DNA of 64,000 bases from a bacterium. Its GTDB lineage: Bacteria; SZUA-182; DTGQ01. Below are positions 53,543-63,242 of this stretch, in pieces (position 1 is the stretch's first letter; each line of letters starts with the position of its first letter). Made by a program: the position numbers and the translations under genes. The notes beneath the pieces are model-generated. The model had not been told where the DNA came from. It searched no databases and worked only from the letters and a program-made list of their open reading frames with translations. The DNA lies in NCBI GenBank assembly GCA_040755755.1, contig JBFLZW010000033.1:165010-229009 (forward strand), given 5' to 3'.

Positions 53543-54031
53543 CTTCTGATGTCACCTCAGAGTATGTTTATGATATTTGACTTGTCTGTGAGAGATTTAG
53601 TTGTATAGTCTTCCGGCAGGACATCTTTGGATTTTAAAACCCCTGTTACATGAGTTACCACCTGTTTTTTATCACTACTCAGGAAGTTATTAAGATTGCC
53701 AAAAAAAGAGCAAAAACCATGCCAAAAGGTTGTCGTAATTAATTATTAAAAATAAAGAACTAGTTATGATCTTTATAAAGCCTCTGTCATTATTTCATGT
53801 TTAAGATGGGTAAATGTTATGCGTTTCATCTGGGTAACGCCATCATAAGAATTGTTGGAAACAACCAGTTTGCAGCCTCTAATCCGTCCAAGTTAATGAT
53901 CCAGGTTTTATTCTCCACTATGGCTATTTGGTACAGTTTTTGCTTTCTCCCTTAAGACGATCGTTTTAATAACTTTCCCATAGTATGGAATTTTGGTAAC
54001 TACTCAGGCACAAAGGAGCAAAGAAGGTAAA
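53543..54031. other. Gene-free divergent promoter region
   Basis: AT-rich sequence between divergent genes; promoters for both are expected. The only structure noticed is a single end of the GTAACTACTCAGG repeat family at 53996-54008, directly upstream of the next gene, without a partner end. Confidence 0.5.
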
Positions 54032-54655
54032 ATGAATGCTGGGCAATTAAGCGGGGAAGTTAAACAGCAAATAGGCAATTTTGTTCAAAAAAGTGATATC
54101 AGGAAGAGAAGGCCTGTGAAAAAACTTGGCATTCGGAGCAGACGATGGCTTTTTACTTTCCACGTATTATTCAGCTCAGTATGGCTTGGAGCAGCAATAT
54201 CCATGAACCTCATCATGCTTCTCAATGGCAGCCCTCCGAGTGGAGAGAAAACCTACGTACTTAATCTGGCTATCAAGTTCCTTGATGACTTTCTCATACT
54301 ACCCTCGGTAATAGGTACAGTCATGACAGGTTTTCTGATTTCATTGAAAACCGACTGGGGATTTTTCAAGTACCACTGGGTCACGGCAAAATGGATTGCT
54401 ACTTTTGCTCTCACCATTTCCGGCTCCTTTTGGCTTTTACCGTGGCTGAACAGACTGATCGCCATCTCTAACGTGCACTCTCTGCCGCTTCACCAGGGTT
54501 CTAGCTATGCTCATTACCGCATTATGTTTATCGTCCTGGGTAACTGCCAGGCTATCGTCCTGACCTTTATGGTTTTACTTTCAGTATTCAAGCCGGGCGG
54601 AAAATTCAAAAAGAGAGGCCTGAGCCCAAACCCTGAGTGGGCAAGAAGGAATTAA
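54032..54655 (+). CDS. Integral membrane protein, DUF2269-like
   Basis: A 207-residue protein with four predicted membrane helices (FTFHVLFSSVWLGAAISMNL; ILPSVIGTVMTGFLISL; IATFALTISGSFWLLPW; IMFIVLGNCQAIVLTFMVLL) and conserved-looking Trp/His residues at helix ends. It is similar to DUF2269-type proteins of unknown function. The ATG at 54032 is preferred because the earlier in-frame start at 53993 lies inside a palindromic repeat end. It diverges from the electron-transfer genes. Confidence 0.6.
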   Translation: MNAGQLSGEVKQQIGNFVQKSDIRKRRPVKKLGIRSRRWLFTFHVLFSSVWLGAAISMNLIMLLNGSPPSGEKTYVLNLAIKFLDDFLILPSVIGTVMTGFLISLKTDWGFFKYHWVTAKWIATFALTISGSFWLLPWLNRLIAISNVHSLPLHQGSSYAHYRIMFIVLGNCQAIVLTFMVLLSVFKPGGKFKKRGLSPNPEWARRN

Positions 54656-54761
54656 GCGCTTCTTAATCTTCATTGACAAACATGGCCTTGCCCATTACAA
54701 TCTTATTATCTTTGTACCTGCACAAGGGAGGCAGGGTGCCTTGAACTGAATGGGACTGAAC

Positions 54762-55166
54762 ATGGCCAGGAATAAAAAAACTCTTCTGTTGATGGCAACT
54801 GCTGTCTTCATTTTCGGCAGCTCCCCTCAGGGTGTATCGGCGGCGCAGCAGGTGCGGGAAGGTGCCCGCGCAAGACCCTATTTCTTCTCTCCTCCTGACC
54901 AGGATTTTGAGCCTATCGTCAAAAAACGGCTGACCAGGATGCACTTCCGGTCAACCTATCGCCGGACATCCCCTATCGACCATACACCGACACCGAGCAA
55001 TGAATCCCTCCGCACTGGGATTGCGTTGCGGAATTACGGATCTGATGGATCCGTACCATGCTTCCGAGAAAGCCTTGAAGGGTGCCGACAACCTTTTGAT
55101 CGATATCCTGAAACATACCGCCGAAGGCTGGTAAATAGACGGTGGTTAGATCTTGAATCATATTGA
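54762..55166 (+). CDS. Doubtful exported small protein overlapping the deiminase gene
   Basis: The first ~75 residues look like a real exported protein: a signal peptide (KKTLLLMATAVFIFGSSP, cleavage near VSAAQQ), then a charged region. From 54973 the frame runs antisense to the 3' end of the convergent gene and loses protein character (Arg-rich). It could be a gene whose end was replaced, or a chance frame. The start context is weak. Confidence 0.3.
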   Translation: MARNKKTLLLMATAVFIFGSSPQGVSAAQQVREGARARPYFFSPPDQDFEPIVKKRLTRMHFRSTYRRTSPIDHTPTPSNESLRTGIALRNYGSDGSVPCFRESLEGCRQPFDRYPETYRRRLVNRRWLDLESY

Positions 55167-56994
55167 TATAATTCAGGCTTACATCATCGTCACTGGTACT
55201 GGGGAGAGAGATGACTTCGATTCCCAGAGAGAGGAGCCGCTTTTTCAGTTGAGCCCGTTGCTCTTCACGCTCAAGGAGAAGCCGGTAGTATTCGAATAAA
55301 TCCCTGCGGGCGTCCTGGTCAGCCAGACTGGCCCAGAACTTTTCTCTCTGTTTGTGGGCTGCACTCAAGAGATCCAGTCCCAGGAGAAAGCGAGACAGGT
55401 TGACCCTTCCGGACTCCTCGCCCGAAACTGCAAAAAATTCAGCCTTATCAGAGATAAATTGTCCCTTTTCATCGCGAAACTCGTTCACTCTGGACCAGAG
55501 AATTTGCAGCAGTTGATCCTGATGCTCCGAATGGTCCAGCCACCAGGTCAATTCATCAGCCTCTGATTCAGTGAGGATGGAACAGGAAAGCAGCCCCTTG
55601 ATCCCGCACCGGACGATCATCCGGGCAGCAGCCAGGGAATCATTGGTAAAGGCGATCATCCTTCCCTTGTGCCAGCGGAAAGAGACTTCAAGATCAATAT
55701 GAAAGGAAAGGGGGGGCAGGACTTCGATCCGGTCAGCCCCCCATTCCCGGCGGAAAGCCTCCAGCACTTCCTCTTTTTTCAGGCCAAGCCTGGTATTGCG
55801 GATTACCTCGGCCTGTCCGACGAATACGGTCAATTCTCCGGTTTTGGGATGTTTCACCGGCAGAATGTTTCCTCCCTGAAACAGCAGCGGAGATTGAACA
55901 ACCCGCCATCCTGCCCGCTGGACCTGATCGAAGATGAAGGATTCCGCAGGCCGGTATTCGCTGTAATCCTCACCAACACAGGCAAACCTGGGCACCAGGG
56001 TAACATATTCCTGAAATCTCCCCCACCGATCGTACACAGCACCTGTCTTGCAGTTATCCTGGGCCCATTGGGAAGATACGCTCTCATCCTCAAGCAGCAC
56101 TACCCGCTCCGGAGCAGGCACATTCCATGCCTGAATCAGGCCGGTCAGCGGAATAAGCTCAGCGGGGGAGACAGAGATCAGGAACTTCTCGCGGGAGGTG
56201 GCAAGAAGCAGTTGCCGGGCAATATCAACGATGCAGCCATCTCCCGGTCCCTTGACATAGTCCAGAGGATAGAGCTGCATCCGCATGGCCTCGATCCGGC
56301 AGACCCCGTTTTCCGGCAGCAGTCTGAAACCATGCTGGGTGGGTGTATATTCGAATTTCCACTTCGGCTGGCCGGAAGCCGATGACCGCTCAGGGGCTTG
56401 TGTACAAGCCTGCCTGCTGAGAGCAGCCACGATCTGGTCAAGACCGGCTATCTGGGGGGCATCGATCGAGTAGCAGTTGAGCAGCCTTACCGGAAATCCG
56501 ATCTCCTCGATCAATGCCTTGTTCGCCCGGCCGTTGTGCTGATAGGGAAATTCAGGAAACTCCCGCATGACCCTGGACAGCGTCTTTATCAACCCCAATT
56601 CCGCCAGATTCCGCCCCACGGTCTTCCTGGCCCTGGCCAGGCCCTGGCGGTCGGGAAATTCAATCGCAGAAATGATCCTGTGCTTTTCCTGTAAAATCGG
56701 GGCCTGCATGGTAGGCAGTTCCGGGGTCCGGTCTTTTTCCTTTCTTCGTGCTTCAAGGATGCCGGAGGGAAGAGATTGCTTAACAATAGTGACGGGGGGA
56801 ATGGCGAGGCTGAGAGGTGGGGGAAAAAAGAGAGCAAGCCAGGCCAGAAAAAATGCGAGGAAAATGAGAAGGGATCGGCGAATTCTGCTACTATAGCGGT
56901 TTTTACCTGGCCAAGCTACAAAAATTAACCACAAAGGTTTGCCCCTCTGTGTCTCTGTGGTGTCCTTTATCTTTGTTTTTTGGAGGATGAGCAA
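54973..56994 (-). CDS. Exported guanidino-group-modifying enzyme (agmatine/peptidylarginine deiminase superfamily)
   Basis: Up to 673 residues. An N-terminal membrane/signal helix (LLIFLAFFLAWLALFFPPP, ~42-60) is followed by an unassigned region (~90-290). A C-terminal deiminase-type fold carries the expected catalytic set: QWAQDN (309-314), FQGGN (372-376), FHIDLEV (431-437) and the nucleophile Cys666 in CGGIHCSV. Members hydrolyse or transfer guanidino groups (agmatine, arginine, peptidyl-arginine); the exported form resembles secreted arginine deiminases. The start is uncertain because the first ~20 codons read through a low-complexity repeat; a TTG near residue 21 is possible. Confidence 0.75.
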   Translation of the reverse strand: MLILQKTKIKDTTETQRGKPLWLIFVAWPGKNRYSSRIRRSLLIFLAFFLAWLALFFPPPLSLAIPPVTIVKQSLPSGILEARRKEKDRTPELPTMQAPILQEKHRIISAIEFPDRQGLARARKTVGRNLAELGLIKTLSRVMREFPEFPYQHNGRANKALIEEIGFPVRLLNCYSIDAPQIAGLDQIVAALSRQACTQAPERSSASGQPKWKFEYTPTQHGFRLLPENGVCRIEAMRMQLYPLDYVKGPGDGCIVDIARQLLLATSREKFLISVSPAELIPLTGLIQAWNVPAPERVVLLEDESVSSQWAQDNCKTGAVYDRWGRFQEYVTLVPRFACVGEDYSEYRPAESFIFDQVQRAGWRVVQSPLLFQGGNILPVKHPKTGELTVFVGQAEVIRNTRLGLKKEEVLEAFRREWGADRIEVLPPLSFHIDLEVSFRWHKGRMIAFTNDSLAAARMIVRCGIKGLLSCSILTESEADELTWWLDHSEHQDQLLQILWSRVNEFRDEKGQFISDKAEFFAVSGEESGRVNLSRFLLGLDLLSAAHKQREKFWASLADQDARRDLFEYYRLLLEREEQRAQLKKRLLSLGIEVISLPSTSDDDVSLNYINMIQDLTTVYLPAFGGMFQDIDQKVVGTLQGFLGSMVRIHQIRNSATQSQCGGIHCSVSVYGR

Positions 56995-57048
56995 TTAAGG
57001 AACCGCTATAACAACTGGCCACTTGCTTTTACTGACCACTATCTCTCA

Positions 57049-58014
57049 TCACTCGCCGTGAGCCTGGTAATAGGTTTGTCCCTCGTGCACCCGCACGGTG
57101 AGCAGGTGTGATTGAACCAGCTCATCCAGCACTTTGACCAATTCAGCAAGGTGCACTTCATCGGGCTGCATCCCGGCAGTATGCATCCCTGCGGATTGAG
57201 CGATTTCGTCCAGGGTGCAGGGTCTTCGCTTCAGCATTTCAAGGATCCGCTTGCGCAGAGAGCGGGAGCGGGATATATCACCGCGGCCAGGGCAATACTG
57301 CCCGACCACTACGGCTCTTGGGCCAAGGAGAGCGGCAATCTGCGCCAGCCGCTCCGGAGGGCTTGGCATTATCCCCTGAAAAGCCGGAGGACGGACTACG
57401 GTATTGAGCTGGATCTGGTCCGGTGCAATGGCCTGCACCGCTTTCACAAGGTGTTCGACTTCCGCCTGATGATCGTTGATTCCCCGGCAAAACAGGATTT
57501 CCAGCCAGATCTGGCCGGGAAACTCCTTTCGCAGACGGATAAGACTCTCCAGTATCTCTCCAGCGCTGATTCCTTCAAGCGGAAGATTGACCTGCTCGAA
57601 GACCTTTTGGGTGACAGCATCCAGCGAAGGAACAATGAGATCGACCCCGTGCAGTTCCTTTCGTACTTCGGGATCAGGGAGCAGCGAACTGTTGGTCAGA
57701 ACAGCTATGGGAGTGGCGGTCAATTCCCTGATCCTGGCCACCAGATCCCCCAGGTCGGCATTGAGCGTTGGCTCGCCGGAACCGGCCAGGGTAATATAGT
57801 CCACCTCCCCGGCAAGCTGCGCCAGCCGCTCTTTCAGTTCCTCGATGACCAGGCCGGCATCCAGAAATGATTTCCTCTGGAGCGTCTGACAGGTCGTCCG
57901 GCCAAGCTCACAGTAGACACAATTGAAAGAACAGGTTTTATACGGAACCATGTCCACCCCCAGAGACCTGCCGAGCCTCCGGGAGAGAACCGGTCCAAAA
58001 AGTACGCCCATCAA
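57049..58014 (-). CDS. Radical SAM protein with C-terminal winged helix
   Basis: A 321-residue enzyme. The [4Fe-4S]/SAM motif CSFNCVYC (28-35) lies behind the characteristic GPVLSRRLGRSLGVDMVPYK, as in the COG0731-related family. LAGSGEPTL (~95) is the GGEP-like SAM-binding loop. Residues ~240-315 form a small helix-turn-helix-like tail (RPCTLDEIAQSAGM). The reaction is unknown. It follows the 164-residue gene by 23 bp and is probably in one operon with it. Confidence 0.85.
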   Translation of the reverse strand: MMGVLFGPVLSRRLGRSLGVDMVPYKTCSFNCVYCELGRTTCQTLQRKSFLDAGLVIEELKERLAQLAGEVDYITLAGSGEPTLNADLGDLVARIRELTATPIAVLTNSSLLPDPEVRKELHGVDLIVPSLDAVTQKVFEQVNLPLEGISAGEILESLIRLRKEFPGQIWLEILFCRGINDHQAEVEHLVKAVQAIAPDQIQLNTVVRPPAFQGIMPSPPERLAQIAALLGPRAVVVGQYCPGRGDISRSRSLRKRILEMLKRRPCTLDEIAQSAGMHTAGMQPDEVHLAELVKVLDELVQSHLLTVRVHEGQTYYQAHGE

Positions 58015-58037
58015 TAACTTCCCTATAAACCGCCCGC

Positions 58038-58532
58038 CTAAAAACAGCCCAACTGACAGCCTCTGATCTTGATTTTCAGCTCGTTCAGCAGGTTTCCCAT
58101 TTCCCGGCGGGATATCTGGTGTTCGTCAGCCAGCCGGGTGGCTGTCTCACAGGTGATCTTCCCCTCCGGGGCTTTTTCCTGAATTGCGGCTATCAGTTTT
58201 TCCCGTTGTTCTTGCTGCATGTTTGTCTGTTGCTCCTGGTGCGTGTTTTCCCGTTGTTCTTGCTGCATATTCTTCACCCTTTCCAGATTGAGCAGGAGAA
58301 CATCCATCCGCCCCTGAGGAGACTGCCGGAAAAAGGCGGTCAGCTCTTCAGGAGTAAAGAAAGATGTAAGATAAGCTTCCATATCCACCCCTTTCCGATC
58401 CATCCAGCAGCCAGGCAGCCGGGGACAGGGTTTTCCTCCTCCCTGCTGTTTCCGGCAATAGGAGAAGGGCACCTCCCCTCCCAGGGAAGGACAGCGGATA
58501 ATCAGGTGGTCAAAGCTTTCCCGGGTTATCAT
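58038..58532 (-). CDS. Hypothetical Cys-rich protein with C-terminal winged-helix domain
   Basis: A 164-residue protein. The N-terminal part has a Cys cluster (CPSLGGEVPFSYC; KPCPRLPGCW) that could bind zinc or an iron-sulfur centre. The middle is a Gln/Glu-rich tandem repeat (MQQEQRENTHQEQQ, then MQQEQREK). The end is a helix-turn-helix-like domain (LADEHQISRREMGNLLNELK) with a terminal CQLGCF. It precedes a radical SAM gene and may help it or sense the same signal. The specific role is unknown. Confidence 0.6.
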   Translation of the reverse strand: MITRESFDHLIIRCPSLGGEVPFSYCRKQQGGGKPCPRLPGCWMDRKGVDMEAYLTSFFTPEELTAFFRQSPQGRMDVLLLNLERVKNMQQEQRENTHQEQQTNMQQEQREKLIAAIQEKAPEGKITCETATRLADEHQISRREMGNLLNELKIKIRGCQLGCF

Positions 58533-58709
58533 AATGATTCAATTATACGGAACTTTCGGGAGACTGTCAATTGAGTTGAAAAGAACATCCTGGCCCGGAA
58601 TATCAGCTATTCATAAATTATATTGACTTCACTTGCTCTATTAAGTTATAACCGGAGAGAAAGAGACCGAAATTTCATCCAACCTTACTCCCCCAGGATA
58701 ATCGAGGGG

Positions 58710-58739
58710 GGACAGAGTCTATGAGGACAGAGTCTATGA
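58710..58739 (+). repeat. 15-bp tandem duplication that doubles a start codon
   Basis: GGACAGAGTCTATGA occurs twice without a gap (58710-58724 and 58725-58739), giving in-frame ATGs at 58721 and 58736. A GAGGGGGG ribosome site (58704-58711) fits the first; the second copy carries its own AGGA. Confidence 0.88.
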
Positions 58740-61700
58740 AGAGATCGTTTTTGCCCGTTATAACAGCCTTATGTTTTCTTTCGCTTTTTACCCTTACACT
58801 CGCCGGAATCCTTCATCCGGCACTCTGGGCTGAAGAAATCCCGCAATGCATCGAGGTTTTTCCTCTCCCGAAAAACGGGTATCTTAATTTACCGCAAGGG
58901 ATAGCTCTCGACGGTATCGGCAATATTTATATAGTTGACAATGGTAATGGCTGCATTCAGAAATTTGATGCTCAGGGTAATTTTCTCGCTCGATGGGGAA
59001 GCAAGGGCCATGGAGATGGCCAGTTTGCCACTCCTTATGGGATAGCGATTGACCGGAGTGGCCATATCTATGTAGTTGACAGTGGTAACCGGCGAATTCA
59101 GAAGTTTGATGACCAGGGTAAATTTCTGGCCAAATGGGGGAATTACGGGCAGGGAAGCGGAGAATTTGATTTTCCCATTGGAATAGCCGTGGATGAGGGC
59201 GGCTATGTCTATGTAACCGACACGGGCAATGCCTGTATTCAGAAGTTCGATGCTCAGGGCAATTTTCTGGCCAAATGGGGGAGCAGGGGCAGCGGAAATG
59301 GACAGTTTATGGCACCGTACGGGATAGCCGGAGACGGGAATGGTCATATGTATGTAACTGACACGGGTAATACCTGTGTCCAGAAGTTTGACGCTCAGGG
59401 CAATTTCCTGACCAGATGGGGGAGCAGGGGCAACGGAGATGGTCAGTTTTACTCTCCCCGTGGAATATGCACAGATGGAAGCGGCCATATATATGTCATT
59501 GACAATGGTAACAGACGCATCCAGAAGTTTGATGCTCAGGGCAAATTCCTGACCAGGCTGCCGGTTCAATCTTCAAATTCACTCCTGCTCTTGAATCCCC
59601 TCTGGCTGGCGGCAGACATGAATGGTCATCTCCTGGTAGTTGAAAGTCAGAGCAATCTGGTCAAAAAGTTTGATGCCCAGGGTAATTTTCTGGCCGAATG
59701 GGGAAATCAGAGTCAGGAACGTGGACAATTCAGCGATCCCGTAGGGATAGCAGTGGATATGGCTGGCAGTATCTATGTGGCTGATCCGGGCAATTATCGC
59801 CTTCAGAAGTTTGACGCTCAGGGTTCCTTTTTGGCCGCCTGGGGAGATGACGAGCACTATTGGGGACAATACGGGGAGTTTTTCTTTCCCTGCGGGCTAG
59901 CCGTAGACCGGAATGGCCTTGTCTTTGTAGTTGAAAATCAAAACAATCAGATCCAGAAATTAGATGCTCAGGGCAATTCTCTGGCCAGGTGGGGAGATTT
60001 CGGCCCGGAAGAGGGTCAGTTATTCTGGCCACAGGGAATAGCCGTAGATGCGAACAGTAATGTCTATGTGGCTGATACCGGGAACCATCGCATCCAGAAG
60101 TTTGACGCTCAGGGCAATTTCCTGGCTGCCTGGGGGTGCCAAGGTCAGGGGGATGGAGAATTTGCATCTCCGATGGGAGTAGCGGTGGATGACAGCGGTC
60201 ATATCTATGTGGCCGATACCGGGAACCATCGCATCCAGAAGTTTGACGCGCAGGGTAATTTCCTGGCCAGCTGGGGAGAGTTGGGCTCAGAGGGGGGACA
60301 GTTTTTCGCACCGCAGGGAATAGCCGTGGATGCGAGCAGTAATGTCTATGTGGCTGATACCGAAAACCATCGCATCCAGAAGTTTGACGCTCAGGGCAAC
60401 TTTCTGGCCACCTGGGGAGGCTTCGGCTCGGAGAAGGGGCAATTTGACTCTCCTGCCGGGATTGCGGTGGATGATCGGGGTTATATCTCCGTAGCCGATA
60501 CGGGTAACCATCGGATCCAAAGGTTTGCCATGATAAGCCAATTGAAAGAGGAAATCTGCGATGGCCGCGACAATGACCATAATGGCCTGATAGACGATAA
60601 CCTGACCAGATCATGCTTAACCGCCTGTGGTCAGGGGATAGAGACCTGTCAGGCAGGGCAGTGGATCAATTGTACTGCTCAGCCGCAAGCCGAAATCTGT
60701 GACGGCCAGGACAATGACTGTGACGGCAGGATTGATGAAGGATTTCCGAGGAACATTTTCTATGCAGACAGTGACGGCGATGGCTACGGGAATTTTCTGG
60801 TGAGCATTCAGGACTGCACTGTCCCTGCCGGTTACGTTCAAGACGGAAGCGATTGTGACGATACGGATAAAAATGTTCATCCCGGCGCATCCGAAATCCC
60901 CTGCAACAAAAAGGACGATGATTGTGCAGGAGGGGATAGAGCGGCGAATTGCTGTTTCAGCGCAACACCATATGCAAGCGGAAGCCCTGCGGAAGTCCCC
61001 CGGCAGCTTTGGACCATGCCCATCCTTTTGCCCTGGGATTTCAATTCACCGAATGGAATAACCATTGATAGACAGGGAAACATCTATGTGATTGACAGTG
61101 GAATCGGACGGATTAAAAAGTTTGAACCCCGGGGCGCTTTTTTGGCTGCCTGGGGAAGCGAGGGCAGTACAGATGGACAATTTAAATCTCCCGGTGGAGT
61201 AGCTGTGGATGATAACGGCAATGTCTATGTGGCTGATACGGGTAACAACCGCATCCAGAAATTCGATGCTCACGGTAATTTCCTCGTCAAATGGGGGATT
61301 GAGGGCAGCGGAGATGGCGAATTCAAGCTTCCTATGGGGATAGCTGTGGATGAGAGCGGCAGCGTCTATGTGGCTGATACTGGTAACAGCCGCATTCAGA
61401 AATTCGATGGCCAGGGTAATTTTCTCGCCAAGTGGGATATTGGCGGGGGAATCTATGGAGGATTTCCTCCCAACGGAATAGCCATAGATGGCAGTGGCTG
61501 CATGTATGTGGTCAGCAGCGGTATCAGTTATTTTTATATCCGGAAGTACGACGCTCAGGGAAGGGTTTTCGATGAATTTCAGATTTATGGCTGGGATAAG
61601 GATGCGGATTCGATAGCTGTAGATAGAAGTGGTAATATCTATGTGGCTACTCACGACTGGTACACCGGCACTGGTGCAATCCAAAAGTATGATGCACAGG

Positions 61701-62953
61701 GGCTTCTTCTGACCTCATGGAAAGGCGGAGGGCAAGAGAATGACAAGTTCACCTTTCCTGCCGGGATAGCCGTAAACGGCAGCGGCATGATCTATGTAAC
61801 CGATGCCGGTAATAAATGCATCCAGGTTTTTTATGCTGACGGCACTTTTCTCAGTAAATGGGGAAGAGGTAAAGACATCGGGCAATCCGGGAGCTTATCC
61901 GGTGGAATAGCCGCTGACAGGAGCGGCCATATCTACCTGGTAGATACGAACGACCGGATTCGGAAGCTTGACGCTCAGGGCAATTTCCTGACGGCGTGGG
62001 GAAAAAGCGGCCGGGGAGATGGAGAATTCATCGCCCCCTTTGGAATAGCTGCCGATGGGAAAGGCAATGTCTTTGTTGTTGATAGTAAGAACGGACGGAT
62101 TCAAAAGTTTGACGCTCAGGGCAACTTCCTGACGGCGTGGGGGAGCATAGGCACTAAGGATGGGCAATTCGCATTTCCCTGCGCGATAGCCGTGGATGAA
62201 AGCGGCTACAGCTATGTAACCGATACATTGACTCAATGTATTCAGAAGTTCGATGCCCAGGGCAGCTTTCTGCTCAAATGGGGGAAGGAAGGCCGGGGAG
62301 ATGGTGAATTCAATTCACCGATTGGAATTGCCGCCGATGGCAGCGGCCATGTTTATGTGGTTGACAGTTTAAATAACCGGATTCAGAAGTTCGATGCCCA
62401 GGGCAACTTTCTGCTCAAATGGGGGAAGGAAGGCCGGGGAGATGGTGAATTCAATTCACCGATTGGAATTGCCGCCGATGGCAGCGGCCATGTTTATGTG
62501 GTTGACAGTTTAAATAACCGGATTCAGAAGTTCGATGCCCAGGGCAACTTTCTGGCCCGATGGGGCAGGAGTGGTCAGGGAAATGGAGAATTTCATTTAC
62601 CCGCTGGAATAAGCGTGGATGGGAGCGGCCATATTTATGTAGTTGACTACGGCAATGGCCGCATCCAGGGATTTGTCGACCCAAGCCGGCAGGAACCGGA
62701 GATTTGCGACGGGCAGGACAATGACTGCGATGGGCAGGTCGATGAAGGCTGCTGCACCGGGGATATGAATGGGGACAGCACAATTACCCCGGTGGATGCT
62801 CTGCTTGTCTTCAGGTGCTACCTTGGGATGACCGCCTGTCCTGCATGTGCCGATGTTAACCGCGATGGTGCCGTCACTCCCGTAGATGCCCTGTGCCTGT
62901 TCAGAAAATATTTAGGGCAACCCTCCTGTCTGGATACAGTATCAGGGAGCTGA
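58721..62953 (+). CDS. Exported NHL-repeat protein with MopE-type metal-binding motifs and C-terminal dockerin
   Basis: A 1410-residue secreted protein. Signal peptide (RSFLPVITALCFLSLFTLTL). About 25 NHL-type beta-propeller repeats of ~45-48 residues (consensus GIAVD..G.IYVADTGNHRIQKFDAQGNF) occur in two blocks (~50-600 and ~770-1320). Putative metal-binding segments of the MopE/PF11617 type (EICDGQDNDCDG) lie near 609, 658 and 1326. The C-terminal ~55 residues form a type I dockerin (GDMNGDSTITPVDALLVF; ADVNRDGAVTPVDALCLF). Probably a cell-surface or matrix binding protein attached through a cohesin partner not seen here. Start may be 58721 or 58736. Confidence 0.9.
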   Translation: MRTESMKRSFLPVITALCFLSLFTLTLAGILHPALWAEEIPQCIEVFPLPKNGYLNLPQGIALDGIGNIYIVDNGNGCIQKFDAQGNFLARWGSKGHGDGQFATPYGIAIDRSGHIYVVDSGNRRIQKFDDQGKFLAKWGNYGQGSGEFDFPIGIAVDEGGYVYVTDTGNACIQKFDAQGNFLAKWGSRGSGNGQFMAPYGIAGDGNGHMYVTDTGNTCVQKFDAQGNFLTRWGSRGNGDGQFYSPRGICTDGSGHIYVIDNGNRRIQKFDAQGKFLTRLPVQSSNSLLLLNPLWLAADMNGHLLVVESQSNLVKKFDAQGNFLAEWGNQSQERGQFSDPVGIAVDMAGSIYVADPGNYRLQKFDAQGSFLAAWGDDEHYWGQYGEFFFPCGLAVDRNGLVFVVENQNNQIQKLDAQGNSLARWGDFGPEEGQLFWPQGIAVDANSNVYVADTGNHRIQKFDAQGNFLAAWGCQGQGDGEFASPMGVAVDDSGHIYVADTGNHRIQKFDAQGNFLASWGELGSEGGQFFAPQGIAVDASSNVYVADTENHRIQKFDAQGNFLATWGGFGSEKGQFDSPAGIAVDDRGYISVADTGNHRIQRFAMISQLKEEICDGRDNDHNGLIDDNLTRSCLTACGQGIETCQAGQWINCTAQPQAEICDGQDNDCDGRIDEGFPRNIFYADSDGDGYGNFLVSIQDCTVPAGYVQDGSDCDDTDKNVHPGASEIPCNKKDDDCAGGDRAANCCFSATPYASGSPAEVPRQLWTMPILLPWDFNSPNGITIDRQGNIYVIDSGIGRIKKFEPRGAFLAAWGSEGSTDGQFKSPGGVAVDDNGNVYVADTGNNRIQKFDAHGNFLVKWGIEGSGDGEFKLPMGIAVDESGSVYVADTGNSRIQKFDGQGNFLAKWDIGGGIYGGFPPNGIAIDGSGCMYVVSSGISYFYIRKYDAQGRVFDEFQIYGWDKDADSIAVDRSGNIYVATHDWYTGTGAIQKYDAQGLLLTSWKGGGQENDKFTFPAGIAVNGSGMIYVTDAGNKCIQVFYADGTFLSKWGRGKDIGQSGSLSGGIAADRSGHIYLVDTNDRIRKLDAQGNFLTAWGKSGRGDGEFIAPFGIAADGKGNVFVVDSKNGRIQKFDAQGNFLTAWGSIGTKDGQFAFPCAIAVDESGYSYVTDTLTQCIQKFDAQGSFLLKWGKEGRGDGEFNSPIGIAADGSGHVYVVDSLNNRIQKFDAQGNFLLKWGKEGRGDGEFNSPIGIAADGSGHVYVVDSLNNRIQKFDAQGNFLARWGRSGQGNGEFHLPAGISVDGSGHIYVVDYGNGRIQGFVDPSRQEPEICDGQDNDCDGQVDEGCCTGDMNGDSTITPVDALLVFRCYLGMTACPACADVNRDGAVTPVDALCLFRKYLGQPSCLDTVSGS
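62240..62521 (+). repeat. Two near-identical 141-bp units in the NHL gene
   Basis: Unit 62240-62380 and unit 62381-62521 each encode one 47-residue NHL repeat and differ at only a few bases near their left edges, whereas other repeats of the gene are clearly diverged. This marks a recent in-frame tandem duplication. Confidence 0.88.
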
Positions 62954-62987
62954 TATATTACGAATGGGTGAATATTGAACTTTTATT

Positions 62988-63094
62988 CAGGAGTCAGAAT
63001 CCAGAAGTCAGGAGTCAGGAGAAGAGGATTGCTTATTCTGAATTCTGAATTCTGACTCCTGACTTCTGACTCCTGACTTCTGACTCCTGACTTC
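62988..63094. repeat. Palindromic repeat of CAGGAGTCAG / CTGACTCCTG units
   Basis: The left half (from 62988) contains CAGGAGTCAGAAT and GAAGTCAGGAGTCAGG. The right half contains three perfect 14-bp units TGACTCCTGACTTC (63053-63094) complementary to it, joined by GAATTCTGAATTC. It is noncoding, between the dockerin gene and the tRNA, and could fold into a long hairpin. Confidence 0.8.
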
Positions 63095-63242
63095 TTTGGA
63101 AAAGTTCAGTTCACAGCCGTTTGCCGTTATCACCTGATTGTTTCCATCTTGACGAAAGGGGGCAAAGTATGCTAAAAAAGAAGCGATACGATAAGTATCA
63201 CCCTCGCAGTAAAACAGCTTTACCCCAAAATTGCACAATCAG

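Noticed and set aside
58889-62783. Long antisense frames opposite the NHL gene
   Set aside because: They repeat with the same period as the NHL units and are mirror images of a periodic coding sequence.
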